From positions 3,658,001-3,722,000 of the forward strand of contig NC_017586.1 in the NCBI RefSeq assembly GCF_000240165.1: 64,000 bases of DNA, written 5' to 3'. Below are positions 41,334 through 53,191 of the stretch, piece by piece. The notes under the pieces were generated by a model. That model did no database searches. It was not told the origin of the DNA and saw only the letters and a program-made list of their open reading frames with translations. The translations under genes and the position numbers were made by a program. The DNA comes from Streptantibioticus cattleyicolor NRRL 8057 = DSM 46488. GTDB lineage: Bacteria; Actinomycetota; Actinomycetes; Streptomycetales; Streptomycetaceae. Position 1 is the first letter of the stretch, and the number at the start of each line of letters is the position of its first letter.

Positions 41334-42070
41334 CCGACCCCCGGAACAACGGCGTCAACCCCGACAAGGACGTCAACGCCGGCAACCTGCCCGGCCAGCG
41401 CGGCGACCAGGGCGAGGTCATCGGGGTGCGGCGCGGCATGTTCGGCGCCGGCGGCGGCGGGGACACCTCCGGCTACGGCGGCCTGGTGCGCACCGTACGG
41501 CTGCCCGGGGCGGCGAGCCGGCCCTACGGCGGCTGGTTCGACGAGGTCGCCGACGAACTCGAAGGCGCCCTCGACGAGCAGGGCCTGGTGCCGGAGAACG
41601 CGATCGAGAAGACCGTGGTCGACCGCGGCGAGATCACCTTCCACATCGCCCGCGAACACCTGCCCAGGGTGGCCCGCACCCTCCGCGACGACCCGGCGCT
41701 CCGCTTCGAACTGTGCACCGGGGTCAGCGGCGTTCACTACCCCGGCGACAAGGGGCGTGAGCTGCACGCCGTCTACCACCTGCGCTCCATCACCCACAAC
41801 CGGCTGATCCGGCTGGAGGTCTCCTGCCCGGACGGCGACCCCCACGTGCCCTCCATCGTCGAGGTCTACCCGACCAACGACTGGCACGAGCGGGAGACGT
41901 ACGACTTCTTCGGCATCGTCTTCGACGGCCACCCGGCGCTGACCCGGATCATGATGCCCGACGACTGGCAGGGCCATCCGCAGCGCAAGGACTACCCGCT
42001 CGGCGGCATCCCCGTCGAGTACAAGGGCGCCCAGATCCCGGCTCCCGACCAGCGGAGGTCGTACTCGTAA
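41330..42070 (+). CDS. nuoC: NADH-quinone oxidoreductase subunit C
   Basis: A 246-residue 30-kDa-type subunit, not fused to NuoD. The N-terminal 60 residues are Gly/Asn-rich and poorly conserved. The core ends in the family motif [17 protein letters not shown] and [21 protein letters not shown]. The start overlaps the nuoB stop and the stop overlaps the nuoD start (TAATG). Confidence 0.95.
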   Translation: MTDPRNNGVNPDKDVNAGNLPGQRGDQGEVIGVRRGMFGAGGGGDTSGYGGLVRTVRLPGAASRPYGGWFDEVADELEGALDEQGLVPENAIEKTVVDRGEITFHIAREHLPRVARTLRDDPALRFELCTGVSGVHYPGDKGRELHAVYHLRSITHNRLIRLEVSCPDGDPHVPSIVEVYPTNDWHERETYDFFGIVFDGHPALTRIMMPDDWQGHPQRKDYPLGGIPVEYKGAQIPAPDQRRSYS

Positions 42071-43404
42071 TGGCCACTCCACACGCACCCGCCCCGGCCG
42101 AGGAACGGCAGACCACCGAGGGCCGCGTCTTCACCGTCACCGGCGGTGACTGGGACGAACTCGCCGAAACCGTCGGCAAGGCCGACGACGAGCGCATCGT
42201 CGTCAACATGGGGCCCCAGCACCCGTCCACCCACGGCGTGCTCCGGCTGATCCTGGAGATCGACGGCGAGACGGTCACCGAGGCCCGCTGCGGCATCGGC
42301 TACCTGCACACCGGCATCGAGAAGAACATGGAGTACCGGACGTGGACGCAGGGCACCACGTTCGTCACCCGCATGGACTACCTCACGCCGCTGTTCAACG
42401 AGACCGCCTACTGCCTGGCGGTGGAGAAACTCCTCGGCATCGAGGACGCCGTCCCGGAACGGGCCCGGATCATCCGGGTGATGATGATGGAGCTCAACCG
42501 GATCTCCTCGCACCTGGTGGCCATCGCCACCGGCGGCATGGAACTGGGCGCCACCACCATCATGATCTACGGCTTCCGGGACCGTGAGCTGATCCTGGAC
42601 GCCTTCGAGCTGATCACCGGGCTGCGGATGAACCACGCCTACGTCCGCCCCGGCGGCCTCGCCCAGGACCTGCCGCCCGGCGCGGTGGACGCGGTGCGCG
42701 AGGTGGTCAAGAAGTTCCGCAAGAACCTCCCCGAGTACGACAAGCTCGCCACCGGCAACCCGGTCTTCAAGGGCCGGATGCGGGACGTCGGCTACCTCGA
42801 CCTGGCCGGCTGCATGGCGCTGGGCGCCACCGGCCCCATCCTGCGCGCCGCCGGCCTCCCGCACGACCTGCGCAAGGCCCAGCCCTACTGCGGTTACGAC
42901 AGCTACGACTTCGAGGTCCCGACCGCCGACAGCTGCGACTCCTACGGCCGCTTCCTGGTCCGGATCGAGGAGATGCGGCAGAGCCTGCGCATCGTCGAGC
43001 AGTGCCTGGACCGGCTCCAGCCCGGCCCGGTCATGGTGGCCGACAAGAAGATCGCCTGGCCCGCCCAGCTCGCCCTCGGCCCGGACGGCCTGGGCAACTC
43101 GCTGGACCACATCAAGAAGATCATGGGCACCTCCATGGAAGCCCTGATCCACCACTTCAAGCTGGTCACCGAGGGCTTCCGGGTGCCCCCGGGCCAGGCG
43201 TACGTGGCGGTGGAATCCGCCAAGGGCGAGCTGGGCGCGCACGTCGTCAGCGACGGCGGCACCCGTCCGCACCGGGTGCACTTCCGCGACCCGTCCTTCA
43301 CCAACCTCCAGACCATGGCGGCGATGTGCGAAGGCGGCATGGTCGCCGACGTCATCGTCGCGGTGGCCTCCATCGACCCCGTGATGGGAGGCGTCGACCG
43401 GTGA
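42070..43404 (+). CDS. nuoD: NADH-quinone oxidoreductase subunit D
   Basis: A 444-residue 49-kDa-type subunit lining the quinone pocket with NuoB. Family blocks are [29 protein letters not shown] (quinone-site histidines) and the C-terminal [17 protein letters not shown] ending. Overlaps its neighbours at both ends. Confidence 0.97.
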   Translation: MATPHAPAPAEERQTTEGRVFTVTGGDWDELAETVGKADDERIVVNMGPQHPSTHGVLRLILEIDGETVTEARCGIGYLHTGIEKNMEYRTWTQGTTFVTRMDYLTPLFNETAYCLAVEKLLGIEDAVPERARIIRVMMMELNRISSHLVAIATGGMELGATTIMIYGFRDRELILDAFELITGLRMNHAYVRPGGLAQDLPPGAVDAVREVVKKFRKNLPEYDKLATGNPVFKGRMRDVGYLDLAGCMALGATGPILRAAGLPHDLRKAQPYCGYDSYDFEVPTADSCDSYGRFLVRIEEMRQSLRIVEQCLDRLQPGPVMVADKKIAWPAQLALGPDGLGNSLDHIKKIMGTSMEALIHHFKLVTEGFRVPPGQAYVAVESAKGELGAHVVSDGGTRPHRVHFRDPSFTNLQTMAAMCEGGMVADVIVAVASIDPVMGGVDR

Positions 43405-44138
43405 CAGACATCAGTTTGGGCATGCCGCGGATGCCCGCTCCCGACTACCCGGCCGACGTTCGCGAACGCCTGGAGGCAGACGCGCGGGAGGTGATCGCGC
43501 GCTACCCGGACCCGCGTTCCGCGCTGCTGCCGCTGCTCCACCTCGTCCAGGCCGAGGAGGGCCACGTCACCCGCACCGGCGTCCGGTTCTGCGCCGAACT
43601 GCTCGGGCTGACCACCGCCGAGGTCACCGCGGTCGCCACCTTCTACACCATGTACCGCCGCGAACCCGGCGGCGAGTACCACGTCGGGGTGTGCACCAAC
43701 ACGCTGTGCGCGGTGCTCGGCGGGGACGCCGTCTTCGCCGCGCTGGAGGAACACCTCGGCGTCGGCAACCACGGCACCACCGAGGACGGCAAGGTCACCC
43801 TGGAACGCATCGAGTGCAACGCGGCCTGCGACTACGCCCCGGTGCTGATGGTCAACTGGGAGTTCTTCGACAACCAGACGCCCGCCTCGGCCCGGCGGCT
43901 CGTGGACGACCTGCGGGCCGGACGCGAGGTCACCCCGACCCGCGGCGCCCCGCTGTGCACCTTCAAGGAGACCGCCCGGATCCTGGCCGGCTTCCCCGAC
44001 GAGCGCCCCGGCGCGGTGGCGTCCGGCGGCAGCGCCGGCCCCGCCTCGCTCGCCGGACTGCGGCTGGCCAAGGGCGAGGAGACGGCCGCCCGCGGCGGGT
44101 CCGTCGTCCCGCCGCGTGATGCCGAGGAGGGGGAGTGA
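43401..44138 (+). CDS. nuoE: NADH-quinone oxidoreductase subunit E (N1a cluster)
   Basis: A 245-residue subunit of the NADH dehydrogenase module with a 2Fe-2S cluster bound by C98, C103, C139 and C143 (VCTNTLC and CNAACD). It is longer than the E. coli protein (166 residues) by a Gly/Ala-rich tail after about residue 205. GTG 43401 overlaps the nuoD stop. Its end carries AGGAGG for nuoF. Confidence 0.95.
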   Translation: MTDISLGMPRMPAPDYPADVRERLEADAREVIARYPDPRSALLPLLHLVQAEEGHVTRTGVRFCAELLGLTTAEVTAVATFYTMYRREPGGEYHVGVCTNTLCAVLGGDAVFAALEEHLGVGNHGTTEDGKVTLERIECNAACDYAPVLMVNWEFFDNQTPASARRLVDDLRAGREVTPTRGAPLCTFKETARILAGFPDERPGAVASGGSAGPASLAGLRLAKGEETAARGGSVVPPRDAEEGE

Positions 44139-45517
44139 TGAGCGTGGCGACCGAAGACGGCGGCACCACCCGGCCCGGCTCCGGAACCGAGACCACCCCG
44201 GAGAAGCTGCTCACCCCGGTGCTGTCGGCGTTCTGGGACGACCCGGAGAGCTGGACCCTGGAGTCCTACCGCCGGCACGACGGGTACGAGGGCCTGCGCA
44301 AGGCGCTCGCCATGCCGCCGGACGACGTGATCGCCCTGGTCAAGGAGGCCGGACTGCGCGGCCGTGGCGGCGCGGGCTTCCCCACCGGGATGAAATGGCA
44401 GTTCATCCCGCAAGGCGACGGCAAGCCGCACTACCTGGTGGTCAACGCCGACGAGTCCGAGCCGGGCACCTGCAAGGACATCCCGCTGCTGCACGCCAAC
44501 CCGCACGCGCTCATCGAGGGCATCGTGATCGCCTGCCACGCGATCCGCTCCCACCACGCCTTCGTCTACCTGCGCGGCGAGGTCGTCCCCGTACTGCGCA
44601 GGCTCCACCACGCGGTGGCCGAGGCGTACGCGGCCGGCTACCTCGGCGCCAACATCCAGGGCAGCGGGTTCGACCTGGAGGTCACCGTGCACGCCGGCGC
44701 GGGCGCATACATCTGCGGCGAGGAGACCGCGCTGCTCGACTCGCTGGAGGGCCGTCGTGGCCAGCCCAGGCTGCGTCCTCCCTTCCCCGCCGTCGCGGGT
44801 CTGTACGCCTGCCCCACCGTGGTGAACAACGTCGAGTCGATCGCCTCGGTTCCCGCCATCGTGCACCGCGGCAAGGACTGGTTCCGTTCGATGGGCAGCG
44901 AGAAGTCGCCCGGGTTCACGCTCTACTCGCTCTCCGGCCACGTCGCCCGCCCCGGCCAGTACGAGGCGCCGCTCGGCGTCACGCTGCGCCAACTCCTCGA
45001 CATCAGCGGCGGGATGCGCCCCGGCCACCGGCTGAAGTTCTGGACCCCGGGCGGCTCCTCCACCCCGCTGCTCACCGATGAACACCTCGACGTGCCGCTG
45101 GACTACGAGGGCGTGGGCGCCGCCGGATCCATGCTGGGCACCAAGGCGTTGCAGTGCTTCGACGAGACCACCTGCGTGGTCCGCGCGGTCACCCGCTGGA
45201 CGGAGTTCTACGCCCACGAGTCCTGCGGCAAGTGCACCCCGTGCCGGGAGGGCACGTATTGGCTGGTGCAACTGCTGCGGGACATCGAAGCGGGCAAGGG
45301 GAACCCGGCCGACCTCGACAAGCTCGCCGACATCGCCGACAACATCAACGGCAAGTCGTTCTGCGCGCTCGGCGACGGCGCCGCCAGCCCCATCTTCTCC
45401 TCCCTGAAGTACTTCCGCGCCGAGTACGAGGAGCACCTCGACGGCCGGGGCTGCCCGTTCGACCCGGCCCGGTCCACCGCCTGGGCCGACTCCGCTCACC
45501 TGGAGGTGAACGCGTGA
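44138..45517 (+). CDS. nuoF: NADH-quinone oxidoreductase subunit F (FMN, N3)
   Basis: A 459-residue NADH-oxidising subunit. [13 protein letters not shown] (about 74-86) binds [19 protein letters not shown] follows, and [12 protein letters not shown] (C363, C366, C369) with a later Cys at about 409 holds the N3 cluster. ATG 44138 is 7 bp from AGGAGG and overlaps the nuoE stop; a GTG three bases earlier is less well placed. Confidence 0.96.
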   Translation: MSVATEDGGTTRPGSGTETTPEKLLTPVLSAFWDDPESWTLESYRRHDGYEGLRKALAMPPDDVIALVKEAGLRGRGGAGFPTGMKWQFIPQGDGKPHYLVVNADESEPGTCKDIPLLHANPHALIEGIVIACHAIRSHHAFVYLRGEVVPVLRRLHHAVAEAYAAGYLGANIQGSGFDLEVTVHAGAGAYICGEETALLDSLEGRRGQPRLRPPFPAVAGLYACPTVVNNVESIASVPAIVHRGKDWFRSMGSEKSPGFTLYSLSGHVARPGQYEAPLGVTLRQLLDISGGMRPGHRLKFWTPGGSSTPLLTDEHLDVPLDYEGVGAAGSMLGTKALQCFDETTCVVRAVTRWTEFYAHESCGKCTPCREGTYWLVQLLRDIEAGKGNPADLDKLADIADNINGKSFCALGDGAASPIFSSLKYFRAEYEEHLDGRGCPFDPARSTAWADSAHLEVNA

Positions 45518-48021
45518 CCGTGACGACTGGCGTGGCCGCCGGTGGCGGACCGGCCGCGGTGCCGCCGGAGCAGCTGGTCACCGTCACCATCGACGGCATC
45601 CAGCTCTCCGTACCCAAGGGCACCCTGGTGATCCGGGCCGCCGAACTGGTCGGGGTGGAGATCCCGCGGTTCTGCGACCACCCGCTGCTCGACCCGGTGG
45701 GCGCCTGCCGGCAGTGCATCGTGGAGGTGGAGGGCCAGCGCAAGCCGATGGCCTCGTGCACCATCACCTGCACCGACGGCATGGTGGTCCGCACCCAGCT
45801 CACCTCCCCGGTGGCCGAGAAGGCGCAGCGCGGGGTGATGGAGCTGCTGCTGATCAACCACCCGCTGGACTGCCCGGTGTGCGACAAGGGCGGCGAATGC
45901 CCGTTGCAGAACCAGGCGATGTCCGCCGGCCAGGCCGACACCCGCTTCGAGGGACGCAAACGCACCTACGCCAAGCCGGTCCCGATCTCCCCGCAGATCC
46001 TGCTGGACCGCGAGCGGTGCGTGCTGTGCGCCCGGTGCACCCGCTTCTCCCAGCAGGTCGCCGGCGACCCCATGATCGAGCTGCTGGAACGCGGCGCGCT
46101 GGAGCAGGTGGGGATCGGCGAGGGCGACCCGTTCGAGTCCTACTTCTCCGGCAACACCATCCAGATCTGCCCGGTGGGCGCGCTGACCTCGGTGGCGTAC
46201 CGGTTCCGCTCCCGTCCGTTCGACCTGGTCTCCACCCCCGGCGCGTGCGAACACTGCGCCAGCGGCTGCGCGATCCGCACCGACCACCGGCGCGGCAAGG
46301 TGATGCGTCGGCTGGCCGCCGACGACCCCGAGGTCAACGAGGAGTGGAGCTGCGACAAGGGGCGCTTCGCCTTCCGCTACGCCCAGCGCCCGGACCGCAT
46401 CACGCACCCGCTGGTACGCGACGCGGACACCGGTGAGCTGCGGCCGGCGAGCTGGCCGGAGGCGCTGGACGTGGCGGCCCGGGGGCTGGCCGCGGCGCGC
46501 GGCCGGGCCGGGGTGCTCCCCGGCGGCCGGCTCACCGTCGAGGACGCCTACGCGTACGCCAAGTTCGCCCGGGTGGTGCTCGACACCAACGACGTCGACT
46601 TCCGGGCCCGGACGCACAGCGCCGAGGAGGCCGACTTCCTCGCCGCCCACGTCGCCGGCCGCGGCCACGACCTGGACGGCACCGGGGTGACCTACCGGGC
46701 GCTGGAGAAGGCCCCCGCCGTGCTGCTGGCCGGGCTGGAGGCCGAGGAGGAGTCGCCCATCGTCTTCCTGCGGCTGCGCAAGGCCCACCGCAAGCACGGC
46801 CTGCGGCTGTACGCGCTCGCCACCCACGTCACCCCGGGGCTGGCCAAGGCGGGCGGCACGCTGCTGCCGGCCGCCCCCGGCACCGAGGCCGAGTGGCTGG
46901 ACGCGCTCGCCGCCGGGGTGGGCCTGGACGAGGTGGGCGGCGAGGCCGCCGAGGCGCTGCGCCAGGACGGCGCGGTGCTGCTGGTCGGCGAACGCCTGGC
47001 CGCCGTGGCCGGCGGGCTGACCGCGGCGGTGCGGTGCGCCCGGGCCACCGGCGCCCGGGTGGCGTGGATCCCGCGCCGGGCCGGGGAGCGCGGAGCGGTG
47101 GAGGCCGGGGCGCTGCCGGATCTGCTGCCCGGCGGCCGTCCGGTGACCGACCCGCGGGCCCGCGCCGAGACGGCCGGGGTGTGGCGGGTCGGCGGGCTGC
47201 CGGAGCGGGCCGGCCGGGACACCGGGGCGATCGTCGACGCGGCGGCCCGGGGCGAGCTGGCCGCGCTGCTGGTCGGCGGGGTCGAGGTGGCCGACCTGCC
47301 GGATCCGGCGCGGGCCCGGGAGGCGCTCGACCAGGTCGGCTTCCTGGTCAGCCTGGAGCTGCGCCCCAGCGAGGTCACCGAACGCGCCGACGTGGTGCTG
47401 CCGGTGGCGGCGACCGCGGAGAAGGCCGGCACCTATCTGGACTGGGAGGGGCGGGCCCGTTCCTTCGAAGCCGCCCTCAAGCCCGACCAGATGGCGGTGC
47501 GTCACCTTCTCGGCGACGCCCGGGTGCTCCACCTGATCGCCGACGCGATGGCGGACGCCGGGCCCGGGCTGGGGCTGCCGGACGTCCGCTCCGTCCGGGC
47601 CGAGCTGGACCGGCTCGCCCCCTGGCAGGGCGCCCGCCCCGAGGTCCCGGCGCGCCCGCACCGGCCGCTGCCCCGGCCGGACCGTGGCGAGGCGGTCCTC
47701 GCCGGCCACCGGCTCCTGCTGGACCAGGGGCGCCTCCAGGACGGCGACGAGGCGCTGGCCGCCACCCGCCACCCGGCGGTGGCCCGGCTCTCGGCGGCCA
47801 CCGCGGAGGCCGCCGGGGTCAAGGACGGCGACCCGCTGGCCGTCACCGGCCCGGCCGGCACCGTGACGCTGCCGCTGGCGGTCACCGAGATGCCCGACCG
47901 GGTGGTGTGGCTGCCGTTGAACTCGGTGGGCGGCGGGGTCCACGGCGACCTCGGCGCGGTACCGGGCGAACTGGTCCGGATCGGTGCCGCCGGCGCCGAC
48001 GGCACGGAGGTGGAACGGTGA
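45514..48021 (+). CDS. nuoG: NADH-quinone oxidoreductase subunit G
   Basis: An 835-residue iron-sulfur subunit. N1b ligands begin at [16 protein letters not shown]5 is [15 protein letters not shown]4 is CVLCARC with a later CPVG, and the extra N7 cluster CEHCASGC (with a Cys at EEWSC) is present, as in E. coli and Thermus. The C-terminal molybdopterin-oxidoreductase-like region is divergent and Ala/Gly-rich. GTG 45514 overlaps the nuoF stop and has GGAGGTGA upstream. Confidence 0.95.
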   Translation: MTVTTGVAAGGGPAAVPPEQLVTVTIDGIQLSVPKGTLVIRAAELVGVEIPRFCDHPLLDPVGACRQCIVEVEGQRKPMASCTITCTDGMVVRTQLTSPVAEKAQRGVMELLLINHPLDCPVCDKGGECPLQNQAMSAGQADTRFEGRKRTYAKPVPISPQILLDRERCVLCARCTRFSQQVAGDPMIELLERGALEQVGIGEGDPFESYFSGNTIQICPVGALTSVAYRFRSRPFDLVSTPGACEHCASGCAIRTDHRRGKVMRRLAADDPEVNEEWSCDKGRFAFRYAQRPDRITHPLVRDADTGELRPASWPEALDVAARGLAAARGRAGVLPGGRLTVEDAYAYAKFARVVLDTNDVDFRARTHSAEEADFLAAHVAGRGHDLDGTGVTYRALEKAPAVLLAGLEAEEESPIVFLRLRKAHRKHGLRLYALATHVTPGLAKAGGTLLPAAPGTEAEWLDALAAGVGLDEVGGEAAEALRQDGAVLLVGERLAAVAGGLTAAVRCARATGARVAWIPRRAGERGAVEAGALPDLLPGGRPVTDPRARAETAGVWRVGGLPERAGRDTGAIVDAAARGELAALLVGGVEVADLPDPARAREALDQVGFLVSLELRPSEVTERADVVLPVAATAEKAGTYLDWEGRARSFEAALKPDQMAVRHLLGDARVLHLIADAMADAGPGLGLPDVRSVRAELDRLAPWQGARPEVPARPHRPLPRPDRGEAVLAGHRLLLDQGRLQDGDEALAATRHPAVARLSAATAEAAGVKDGDPLAVTGPAGTVTLPLAVTEMPDRVVWLPLNSVGGGVHGDLGAVPGELVRIGAAGADGTEVER

Positions 48022-49415
48022 TCGACGCAGCGACCGTGCCCCTGGGCGCGGCGACCGTGCGCCTGGCGGCGGAGAACCTCTCGTACTTCGGCCGCGATCC
48101 GTGGTGGCTGGTGGTCCTCAAGGCCGTTTTCTGCTTCGCGTTCGCGATGGTGACCGTGCTCTTCTCCATCGTCTGGGAGCGCAAGGTCGTCGCCTGGATG
48201 CAACTGCGCATCGGCCCCAACCGGCACGGCCCCTGGGGGATGCTCCAGTCGCTGGCGGACGGCGTGAAGCTGATGCTCAAGGAGGACGTCGTCGTCCGCG
48301 GCGCCGACAAGGTGGTCTACATCCTGGCGCCGGTGGTCGCCGCGATCCCGGCCTTCATGGCGTTCGCGGTGATCCCGTTCGGCCCGGCCGACAACGAGAT
48401 CTCGGTCTTCGGGGTGCGCACCCCGATGCAGCTGACCGACCTGCCGGTCGGCATCCTGTACGTGCTGGCCACCGCGTCCATCGGGATCTACGGCATCGTG
48501 CTGGCCGGCTGGTCGTCCGGCTCGACCTACCCGCTGCTGGGCGGGTTGCGCTCCACGGCCCAGATGATCTCGTACGAGCTGGCCATGGGCGTGTCGTTCG
48601 CCGCGGTCTTCCTCTACTCGCACTCGATGTCGACCTCGCAGATCGTCGCCGCCCAGCACGACCGCTGGTTCATCGCGCTGCTGCCGGTGTCGTTCCTGAT
48701 CTACATCGTGGCGATGGTCGGCGAGACCAACCGGGCGCCGTTCGACCTGCCGGAGGCCGAGGGCGAGCTGGTCGGCGGCTTCAACACCGAGTACTCGTCG
48801 ATCAAGTTCGCGATGTTCATGCTCGCCGAGTACGTCAACATGGTGACCGTCTCCGCGGTGGCGACCACGCTCTTCCTGGGCGGCTGGCGGGCGCCGTGGC
48901 CGATCTCCGGGTTCTGGGCGGGGGCCAACCACGGCTGGTGGCCGCTGCTGTGGTTCACCATCAAGATCCAGCTGCTGCTCTTCGTCTTCATCTGGCTGCG
49001 CGGCACGCTGCCCCGGATGCGCTACGACCAGTTCATGAAGCTGGGCTGGAAGGTGCTGATCCCGGTCTCGCTGGCCTGGCTGATGCTGGTGGCCGCGGTA
49101 CGGGCGCTGCGCGACGAGAACTACGACTTCCAGCGCATCGTGCTCTACGTGGGCGGCGCGGTCCTCGCCGTGCTGCTGCTCTCCCTGGTGGCCGACGTCT
49201 TCCGGGACCGGGGACGGCGGCGGGCCCCGGCGGGCGGCGCGGCGGGGACGGCCGGCGAGCCGTTCGACCCGATGGCCGGCGGCTTCCCGGTGCCGCCGCT
49301 GCCCGGCCAGACGCTGCCCCCGGTGCCCCGGCGACGGCCGCGCGGCGCGGGCCAGTTGATTGTCAGTGGCGGCCCCGATACTGACAGTGACGGTAAGGAG
49401 GCCGGTGATGCCTGA
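48018..49415 (+). CDS. nuoH: NADH-quinone oxidoreductase subunit H
   Basis: A 465-residue membrane subunit joining quinone pocket and proton channels. Motifs [33 protein letters not shown] and the acidic loop [24 protein letters not shown] are intact, with about eight helices. A hydrophilic Pro/Gly-rich tail of about 70 residues, absent from E. coli NuoH, is typical of actinobacteria. GTG 48018 overlaps nuoG; its end overlaps nuoI by 8 bp. Confidence 0.95.
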   Translation: MIDAATVPLGAATVRLAAENLSYFGRDPWWLVVLKAVFCFAFAMVTVLFSIVWERKVVAWMQLRIGPNRHGPWGMLQSLADGVKLMLKEDVVVRGADKVVYILAPVVAAIPAFMAFAVIPFGPADNEISVFGVRTPMQLTDLPVGILYVLATASIGIYGIVLAGWSSGSTYPLLGGLRSTAQMISYELAMGVSFAAVFLYSHSMSTSQIVAAQHDRWFIALLPVSFLIYIVAMVGETNRAPFDLPEAEGELVGGFNTEYSSIKFAMFMLAEYVNMVTVSAVATTLFLGGWRAPWPISGFWAGANHGWWPLLWFTIKIQLLLFVFIWLRGTLPRMRYDQFMKLGWKVLIPVSLAWLMLVAAVRALRDENYDFQRIVLYVGGAVLAVLLLSLVADVFRDRGRRRAPAGGAAGTAGEPFDPMAGGFPVPPLPGQTLPPVPRRRPRGAGQLIVSGGPDTDSDGKEAGDA

Positions 49416-50079
49416 CAACACCTCGCGGGACGGGGCCGAGCAGCCCCGCTCCGGCTGGGAGAACCCGGTGGCCGGCTTCGGCGTGACCTTCAAGGCCATG
49501 TTCAAGAAGCGGCTCACCGAGCAGTACCCGGAGTACAAGAAGCCCACGGCGCCCCGCTTCCACGGCCGCCACCAGCTCAACCGCCACCCCGACGGGCTGG
49601 AGAAGTGCGTCGGCTGCGAGTTGTGCGCCTGGGCCTGCCCGGCCGACGCCATCTACGTCGAGGGCGCCGACAACACCGACGAGGAGCGCTACTCGCCGGG
49701 CGAGCGCTACGGCCGCGTCTACCAGATCAACTACGCCCGCTGCATCCTGTGCGGCCTGTGCATCGAGGCGTGCCCCACCCGCGCGCTCACCATGACCAAC
49801 GAGTACGAACTGGCCGACCGCACCCGCGAGTCGCTCATCTACACCAAGGAAGAACTCCTCGCCGGCCTCACCGAGGGCATGGTCGACACCCCGCACGCCA
49901 TCTACCCCGGCGCCGACGAGCAGGACTACTACCTCGGCCGGATCACCGGCGCCGCCCCCGGCACCGAGCGCCAGCCGGTCCTGTCCAAGGGGGAGAAGCC
50001 GGCCGAGGAGGTCACCGCCGAGGAGACGGCGGCGGCCGGCCCGGAGGCCACGGCGCACCCGAGGGGGGCGGTCCGATGA
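49408..50079 (+). CDS. nuoI: NADH-quinone oxidoreductase subunit I (N6a/N6b)
   Basis: A 223-residue ferredoxin-like subunit with two 4Fe-4S motifs: [12 protein letters not shown] (C67, C70, C73, C77) and [12 protein letters not shown] (C112, C115, C118, C122). ATG 49408 has TAAGGAGG upstream; a longer in-frame opening into nuoH was rejected. A Glu/Ala-rich tail follows about residue 185. The last codons overlap the nuoJ start. Confidence 0.96.
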   Translation: MPDNTSRDGAEQPRSGWENPVAGFGVTFKAMFKKRLTEQYPEYKKPTAPRFHGRHQLNRHPDGLEKCVGCELCAWACPADAIYVEGADNTDEERYSPGERYGRVYQINYARCILCGLCIEACPTRALTMTNEYELADRTRESLIYTKEELLAGLTEGMVDTPHAIYPGADEQDYYLGRITGAAPGTERQPVLSKGEKPAEEVTAEETAAAGPEATAHPRGAVR

Positions 50080-50933
50080 CGACATCCACCGGCGAGGCGG
50101 TCCAGTTCTGGCTGCTCGGCGTGGTCGCGGTGCTCGGCGCGCTGGGCACCGTGACGATGCGGAAGGCGGTGCACAGCGCGCTCTGCCTGGCCGGCACGAT
50201 GATCGTGCTGGCCGTCTTCTACCTCGCCCAGGGCGCCTACTTCCTGGGCATCGTGCAGGTGGTGGTCTACACCGGCGCGATCATGATGCTCTTCCTCTTC
50301 GTGGTCATGCTGGTCGGCATCACCGCCGCCGACTCCCTGAAGGAGACGATCAAGGGCCAGCGGTGGGCCGCCGCGCTGTGCGGGCTGGGCTTCGGCATCC
50401 TGCTGATCGCCGGCCTCGGCAACGCCGGGGTGCGCCAGTTCAAGGGGCTCGGCCAGGCCAACGCGGGCGGCAACGTGGAGGGGCTGGCCAAGCTGGTCTT
50501 CACCACCTACGTCTGGGCCTTCGAGATCACCGGCGCCCTGCTGATCACCGCGGCGGTCGGCGCCATGGTCCTCACCCACCGGGAGCGCACCGAGCACGCG
50601 GCCACCCAGCGCGAACTCTCCGAGCGCAGGGTCCGCGAGGGCGCCCCCGTCACCCCGCTGCCCGCCCCCGGCGTCTACGCCCGGCACAACGCGGTGGACA
50701 TCCCCGGCCTGCTGCCCGACGGCACCCCCTCCGAGCTGTCCGTCAACCCCACGCTGCGCGCCCGCGGCCAGATCCGCGACGTCAGCCGCGAACCACTCGC
50801 CGGAATCGCCGAGTTGGAGCAGCGCTCGGAGGACGACCTGGAGCGCGAGGCGGAGTCGGTGACGGAACCGGAGGCGAGCGAACGGGCCGCGCGCGAGCGG
50901 GCCCGCGACCACGAGAACGGGGCGGCCAAGTGA
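50076..50933 (+). CDS. nuoJ: NADH-quinone oxidoreductase subunit J
   Basis: A 285-residue membrane subunit. Five hydrophobic helices in the first 175 residues include the conserved [21 protein letters not shown] stretch. The remainder is a long charged cytoplasmic tail typical of actinobacterial NuoJ (E. coli 184 residues). ATG 50076 overlaps nuoI; the stop overlaps nuoK. Confidence 0.95.
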   Translation: MTTSTGEAVQFWLLGVVAVLGALGTVTMRKAVHSALCLAGTMIVLAVFYLAQGAYFLGIVQVVVYTGAIMMLFLFVVMLVGITAADSLKETIKGQRWAAALCGLGFGILLIAGLGNAGVRQFKGLGQANAGGNVEGLAKLVFTTYVWAFEITGALLITAAVGAMVLTHRERTEHAATQRELSERRVREGAPVTPLPAPGVYARHNAVDIPGLLPDGTPSELSVNPTLRARGQIRDVSREPLAGIAELEQRSEDDLEREAESVTEPEASERAARERARDHENGAAK

Positions 50934-51229
50934 ACCCAGCCAACTACCTGTACCTGTCGGCCCTGCTGTTCACCATCGGCGCCGCCGGGGTGCTGATCCG
51001 GCGCAACGCCATCATCGTCTTCATGTGCGTCGAGCTGATGCTCAACGCCTGCAACCTGGCCTTCGTCACCTTCTCCCGGCTGCACGGCAACCTCGACGGG
51101 CAGGTCTTCGCCTTCTTCACCATGGTCGTCGCGGCGGCGGAGGTGGTCGTCGGCCTCGCGATCATCGTGACGTTCTTCCGGTCCCGCCACTCGGCCTCGG
51201 TCGACGACGCCAGCCTGATGAAGCTGTGA
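50930..51229 (+). CDS. nuoK: NADH-quinone oxidoreductase subunit K
   Basis: A 99-residue, three-helix membrane subunit. The conserved buried glutamates of the proton path lie in [16 protein letters not shown] and [18 protein letters not shown] 50930 overlaps the nuoJ stop. Length equals the family norm. Confidence 0.96.
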   Translation: MNPANYLYLSALLFTIGAAGVLIRRNAIIVFMCVELMLNACNLAFVTFSRLHGNLDGQVFAFFTMVVAAAEVVVGLAIIVTFFRSRHSASVDDASLMKL

Positions 51230-51245
51230 GATAGGGGCAGTTGAC

Positions 51246-53186
51246 GTGGATCACCTCATCGGAGCCCTGGTCGGGGCTCCACTTCTCGGCGCCGCCCTCC
51301 TGCTCGTCGGCGGGCGGCGGCTGGACCGGACGGGCCATCTGATCGGCTCGGCGCTGGCGGCCGTCTCGTTCGTGATCGGCGTGGTGCTCTTCGCCGGGAT
51401 GCTGGGCCGCTCCGGCTCCGCGCGGACGATGACCTCGCACCTGTTCAGCTGGGTGCCGGTGGGCGGCTTCCGGGCCGACGTGGCCTTCCAGCTCGACCAG
51501 TTGTCGATGACGTTCGTGCTGCTGATCACCGGTGTGGGCACGCTGATCCACATCTACTCGATCGGCTACATGGCCCACGACGACAACCGCCGCCGGTTCT
51601 TCGGCTACCTCAACCTCTTCCTCGCGGCGATGCTGCTGCTCGTCCTCGCCGACAACTACCTGCTGCTGTACGTCGGCTGGGAGGGCGTGGGCCTCGCCTC
51701 CTACCTGCTGATCGGGTTCTGGCAGCACAAGCCGTCGGCGGCGACCGCGGCCAAGAAGGCGTTCATCGTCAACCGGGTCGGTGACGTGGGGCTGTCGATC
51801 GCGGTGATGCTGCTCTTCGCCTGGTTCGGCACCTTCTCCTTCGGCCCGGTGTTCGCGCACACCGGCTCGGCGTCCGAGGGCAAGCTCACCGCGATCGGGC
51901 TGATGCTGCTGCTCGCGGCGTGCGGCAAGTCGGCGCAGGTGCCGTTGCAGTCCTGGCTGGGGGACGCGATGGAGGGCCCGACCCCGGTCTCCGCGCTGAT
52001 CCACGCGGCCACCATGGTGACCGCCGGGGTCTACCTGATCACGCGGTCGGCCGCGGTCTTCGACGGCGCCCCCACCGCCCAGCTCGCGGTCACCGTGGTG
52101 GGCGCGGTCACCCTGATCTTCGGTGCCGTGGTCGGGTGCGCCAAGGACGACATCAAGAAGGCGCTGGCCGGCTCCACGATGTCGCAGATCGGGTACATGA
52201 TCCTGGCCGCCGGCCTCGGCCCGGTCGGCTACGTCTTCGCCATCATGCACCTGGTCACCCACGGCTTCTTCAAGGCGGGGCTCTTCCTCGGCGCCGGTTC
52301 CGTGATGCACGGGATGAACGACGAGGTGGACATGCGCAAGTTCGGCGCGCTGCGCAGGTACATGCCGGTCACCTACGTCACCTTCGGCCTGGGCTACCTG
52401 GCCATCATCGGCTTCCCCGGCCTCTCCGGCTTCTGGTCCAAGGACAAGATCATCGAGGCGGCGTTCGCCAAGGGCGGCACCGAGGGGTGGATCCTGGGCG
52501 CGGTCGCGCTGCTGGGCGCCGGGATCACCGCGTTCTACATGACCCGGGTCATGCTGATGACGTTCTTCGGTGAGAAGCGCTGGCAGCCGGCGCCCGACCC
52601 GGACCGCGCGGCCAGTGTCGAGCCCGGCGTCGAGGCCCACCCCGGTGAGCTGCCGCATCCGCACGAGTCGCCCAAGGTGATGACGGTCCCGATGATCGTG
52701 CTGGCCCTCGGGTCGGTCTTCGCGGGCGGGCTGTTCAGCATCAACTCGGCGTTCCTCAACTGGCTGCGGCCGGTCACCGGCCACGCCGAGGGGCACCCGC
52801 CGGTCGCCTCCTGGGTGGTCACGGTGGCCACCTTGGTGGTGCTGGCGATCGGCGTGGGGCTGGCCTGGCAGGCGTACGGGCGGCGGCCGGTGCCCGCGGT
52901 GGCGCCGCGCGGCTCGCTGCTCACCCGCGCCGCCCGCCGCGACCTGCTCCAGGACGACTTCAACCACGTCGTCCTCGTCCGCGGCGGTGAACACCTCACC
53001 CGCAGCCTGGTCTACCTCGACCACTCGGTGGTGGACGGGGTGGTCAACGGGGCGGCGGCCGGCGTCGGCGGGCTCTCCGGCCGGCTGCGCCGGGTGCAGA
53101 ACGGCTTTGCCCGCTCCTACGCGGTCTCGATGCTCGGCGGTACGGCGCTGGTCGTTGCCGCGACCTTGCTGATGAGGGCGGTCTGA
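51246..53186 (+). CDS. nuoL: NADH-quinone oxidoreductase subunit L (antiporter-like)
   Basis: A 646-residue proton-pumping subunit, first of the three Mrp-like channels, with the lateral helix region at its C-terminus. Typical blocks are [20 protein letters not shown] (key Glu), [29 protein letters not shown] and [25 protein letters not shown] 51246 follows AGATAGGGG; a TTG five bases earlier is out of frame. Confidence 0.96.
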   Translation: MDHLIGALVGAPLLGAALLLVGGRRLDRTGHLIGSALAAVSFVIGVVLFAGMLGRSGSARTMTSHLFSWVPVGGFRADVAFQLDQLSMTFVLLITGVGTLIHIYSIGYMAHDDNRRRFFGYLNLFLAAMLLLVLADNYLLLYVGWEGVGLASYLLIGFWQHKPSAATAAKKAFIVNRVGDVGLSIAVMLLFAWFGTFSFGPVFAHTGSASEGKLTAIGLMLLLAACGKSAQVPLQSWLGDAMEGPTPVSALIHAATMVTAGVYLITRSAAVFDGAPTAQLAVTVVGAVTLIFGAVVGCAKDDIKKALAGSTMSQIGYMILAAGLGPVGYVFAIMHLVTHGFFKAGLFLGAGSVMHGMNDEVDMRKFGALRRYMPVTYVTFGLGYLAIIGFPGLSGFWSKDKIIEAAFAKGGTEGWILGAVALLGAGITAFYMTRVMLMTFFGEKRWQPAPDPDRAASVEPGVEAHPGELPHPHESPKVMTVPMIVLALGSVFAGGLFSINSAFLNWLRPVTGHAEGHPPVASWVVTVATLVVLAIGVGLAWQAYGRRPVPAVAPRGSLLTRAARRDLLQDDFNHVVLVRGGEHLTRSLVYLDHSVVDGVVNGAAAGVGGLSGRLRRVQNGFARSYAVSMLGGTALVVAATLLMRAV

Positions 53187-53191
53187 TAGCG